This document shows, one piece after another, positions 62,871 through 64,000 of a stretch of 64,000 bases of DNA; position 1 is the stretch's first letter, and every line of letters starts with the position of its first letter. The stretch lies in contig NZ_VWPL01000004.1 in NCBI RefSeq assembly GCF_008630065.1, positions 62,001 to 126,000 of the forward strand, given 5' to 3'. The position numbers and the translations under genes are program-made. This DNA comes from Blastochloris sulfoviridis. Its GTDB lineage: Bacteria; Pseudomonadota; Alphaproteobacteria; Rhizobiales; Xanthobacteraceae. Below the pieces are notes generated by a model, which was not told where the DNA came from, did no database searches, and saw only the letters and a program-made list of their open reading frames with translations.

Positions 62871-64000
62871 TCAGGAGGCGGCGGCCGCGCTCTGCTTCTC
62901 GCGCCGGCGCTGGACGGAGGAGGGAATGCGCATGCCCTCCCGGTACTTGGCGACGGTACGCCGGGCAATGTCGATGCCCGCCTCGCGCAGCCGCTTGACG
63001 ATGGTGTCGTCGGACAGCACGTCGGCGGCGCTCTCGGCGTCGATCATCTGCTTGATTCGGTGACGCACGGCCTCCGCCGAATGCGCATCGCCGCCGCCGG
63101 CCGCCGCGATCGCCGAGGTGAAGAAGTATTTCATCTCGAAGATGCCGCGCGGCGTCGCCATGTATTTGTTGGAGGTAACGCGCGACACCGTCGATTCATG
63201 CATCGAGATGGCGTCGGCCACGGTCTTGAGCACGAGCGGGCGCAGGTGCTCGACGCCGTGGGCGAGGAACGCGTCCTGCTGGCGGGTGATCTCCATCGCC
63301 ACCTTGAGGATGGTCTTGGCGCGCTGGTCGAGGGCGCGGGTGAGCCAGGTCGCCGTCTGCAGGCAGTCGGCCAGGAAGGTCTTGTCCTTGGCGTCCTTGG
63401 CCACCGGGGCGACGCGGCCGAAATAGGCCTGGTTGATCAGGAGGCGCGGCAGGGTGTCGGTGTTGAGATCGACCTGCCAGCCGCCATCGGGGGCCGGGCG
63501 CACGAACACGTCCGGCACGATCGGCGTCACCGGGCCGCCGCCGAAGGCGAGCCCCGGCTTGGGGTCGAGCCGCTTGAGCTCGGCCACCATGTCAACCAGG
63601 TCCTCGTCGTCGACCTCGCACAGCTTCCTGAGCGCGGCGAAGTCGCGCTTGGCGAGCAGCGGCAAATTGGCCACCAGCACCTGCATCGCCGGGTCGAAGC
63701 GGTCGCGGTCCTTGAGCTGCAGCGCCAGGCACTCGGCGAGCGAGCGGGCGGCGACGCCCGCCGGGTCGAAGGTCTGGATCACCGCCAAGACGTCCGCCAC
63801 CGTCTCCTCGGGCGCGCCGAGCTTGGCCGCCACCTCGGGGACATCGGCGGCGAGGTAGCCGGCATCGTCGACGAGGTCGATCAGATACTGGCCGATCAGC
63901 CGCCGCCGCGGGTCCGGCTCGGCCAGCGAAAGCTGCTCGGACAGGTGGTCGGCGAGCGAGGTCGACGCCGAGACATAGGCGTCGAGGTCGCTGTCGTCGT
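62871..64000 (-). CDS. rpoN: RNA polymerase sigma-54 factor (5' end outside window)
   Basis: The frame is open to the right edge; the missing part is the N-terminal region I and part of the core-binding domain. The visible 3' part covers the rest of the core-binding region, the helix-turn-helix and the RpoN box ARRTVAKYRE, which reads -24 promoters. The last residues (QRRREKQSAAAAS) form a short tail. It precedes hpf and ptsN. It serves nitrogen metabolism and other sigma-54 regulons. Confidence 0.95.
   Translation of the reverse strand, partial: DDSDLDAYVSASTSLADHLSEQLSLAEPDPRRRLIGQYLIDLVDDAGYLAADVPEVAAKLGAPEETVADVLAVIQTFDPAGVAARSLAECLALQLKDRDRFDPAMQVLVANLPLLAKRDFAALRKLCEVDDEDLVDMVAELKRLDPKPGLAFGGGPVTPIVPDVFVRPAPDGGWQVDLNTDTLPRLLINQAYFGRVAPVAKDAKDKTFLADCLQTATWLTRALDQRAKTILKVAMEITRQQDAFLAHGVEHLRPLVLKTVADAISMHESTVSRVTSNKYMATPRGIFEMKYFFTSAIAAAGGGDAHSAEAVRHRIKQMIDAESAADVLSDDTIVKRLREAGIDIARRTVAKYREGMRIPSSVQRRREKQSAAAAS

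Overview
The window is high-GC DNA, most likely from an alphaproteobacterium of the Rhizobiales (Hyphomicrobiales). The signs are a CcrM-type GANTC methyltransferase, DUF2336 and NnrU proteins, an HWE-type histidine kinase, a long-form dCTP deaminase, a FixK/FNR-type promoter on a cbb3 oxidase operon, the rpoN-hpf-ptsN order and several dispersed palindromic repeat families typical of this order. The genus cannot be fixed from the sequence alone. Nearly all of it reads as chromosomal core or lineage-specific sequence. Two lower-GC patches, around 10.6-11.3 kb and 26.5-27.7 kb, look acquired.

Layout. 0-10.6 kb: a DUF294 signalling protein cut by the window edge, a TDT/SLAC1-type anion exporter, a repeat-rich gap, an ArsR-family repressor with the cysteine spacing of persulfide sensors (SqrR/BigR), a DMT exporter, an RND efflux pump (adaptor plus permease) and murJ. 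10.7-18 kb: a low-GC GIY-YIG protein, a sugar aminotransferase and sugar dehydrogenase pair, a DUF2336 protein, meaB and the folate operon folP-folB-folK. 18-21 kb: a secreted subtilisin-like protease beside an ECF sigma and anti-sigma pair. 21-25.4 kb: ubiT-ubiU-ubiV, for oxygen-independent ubiquinone hydroxylation, divergent from ubiD, with an FNR/FixK-like box between them. 25.4-28.4 kb: an accessory island with DUF2283, hicB, hicA, a zinc-ribbon-less PhnA, a KilA-N-like (possibly BstA-like) defence candidate, an XRE regulator killed by a stop codon and a frameshifted small secreted protein.

28.4-35.4 kb: der, a small lipoprotein, a YfgM-like protein, nnrU, panB, a 25-codon ORF with an exceptionally long Shine-Dalgarno match to the 16S rRNA 3' end, a YaiI-type protein and the ABC-F ATPase uup. 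35.8-43.7 kb: a Cache-PAS-HWE kinase, a PHB-depolymerase-type esterase, a polyprenyl-phosphate sugar transferase, an exported protein and a Wza-type polysaccharide export lipoprotein, with five copies of one repeat family in or near this stretch. 43.9-50 kb: a UbiC-like protein, dcd, tRNA-Gly(CCC), a LuxR-type regulator with a small partner ORF, a small membrane protein, SCO1 and hemN. 50.2-56.2 kb: ccoNOQP under a textbook class II FNR/FixK promoter, a DUF4142 protein and ccoG without ccoH, ccoI or ccoS behind it. 56.4-64 kb: ccrM, a PA0069-type radical SAM protein, a glycosyltransferase, a TrmN6-like methyltransferase, an S49 peptidase, ptsN, hpf and the 3' part of rpoN.

A theme across the window is life at low oxygen. 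UbiTUV, HemN, the cbb3 oxidase and its CcoG and SCO1 assembly factors all serve microaerobic or anaerobic respiration, and both divergent promoter regions concerned carry FNR/FixK-type dyads. The strongest leads for new biology are the KilA-N-like island with its structured flanks, the tiny ORF with the hyper-strong ribosome-binding site, the thiol-sensor-like ArsR gene with an overlapping upstream ORF, and the three-hairpin intergenic repeat family.
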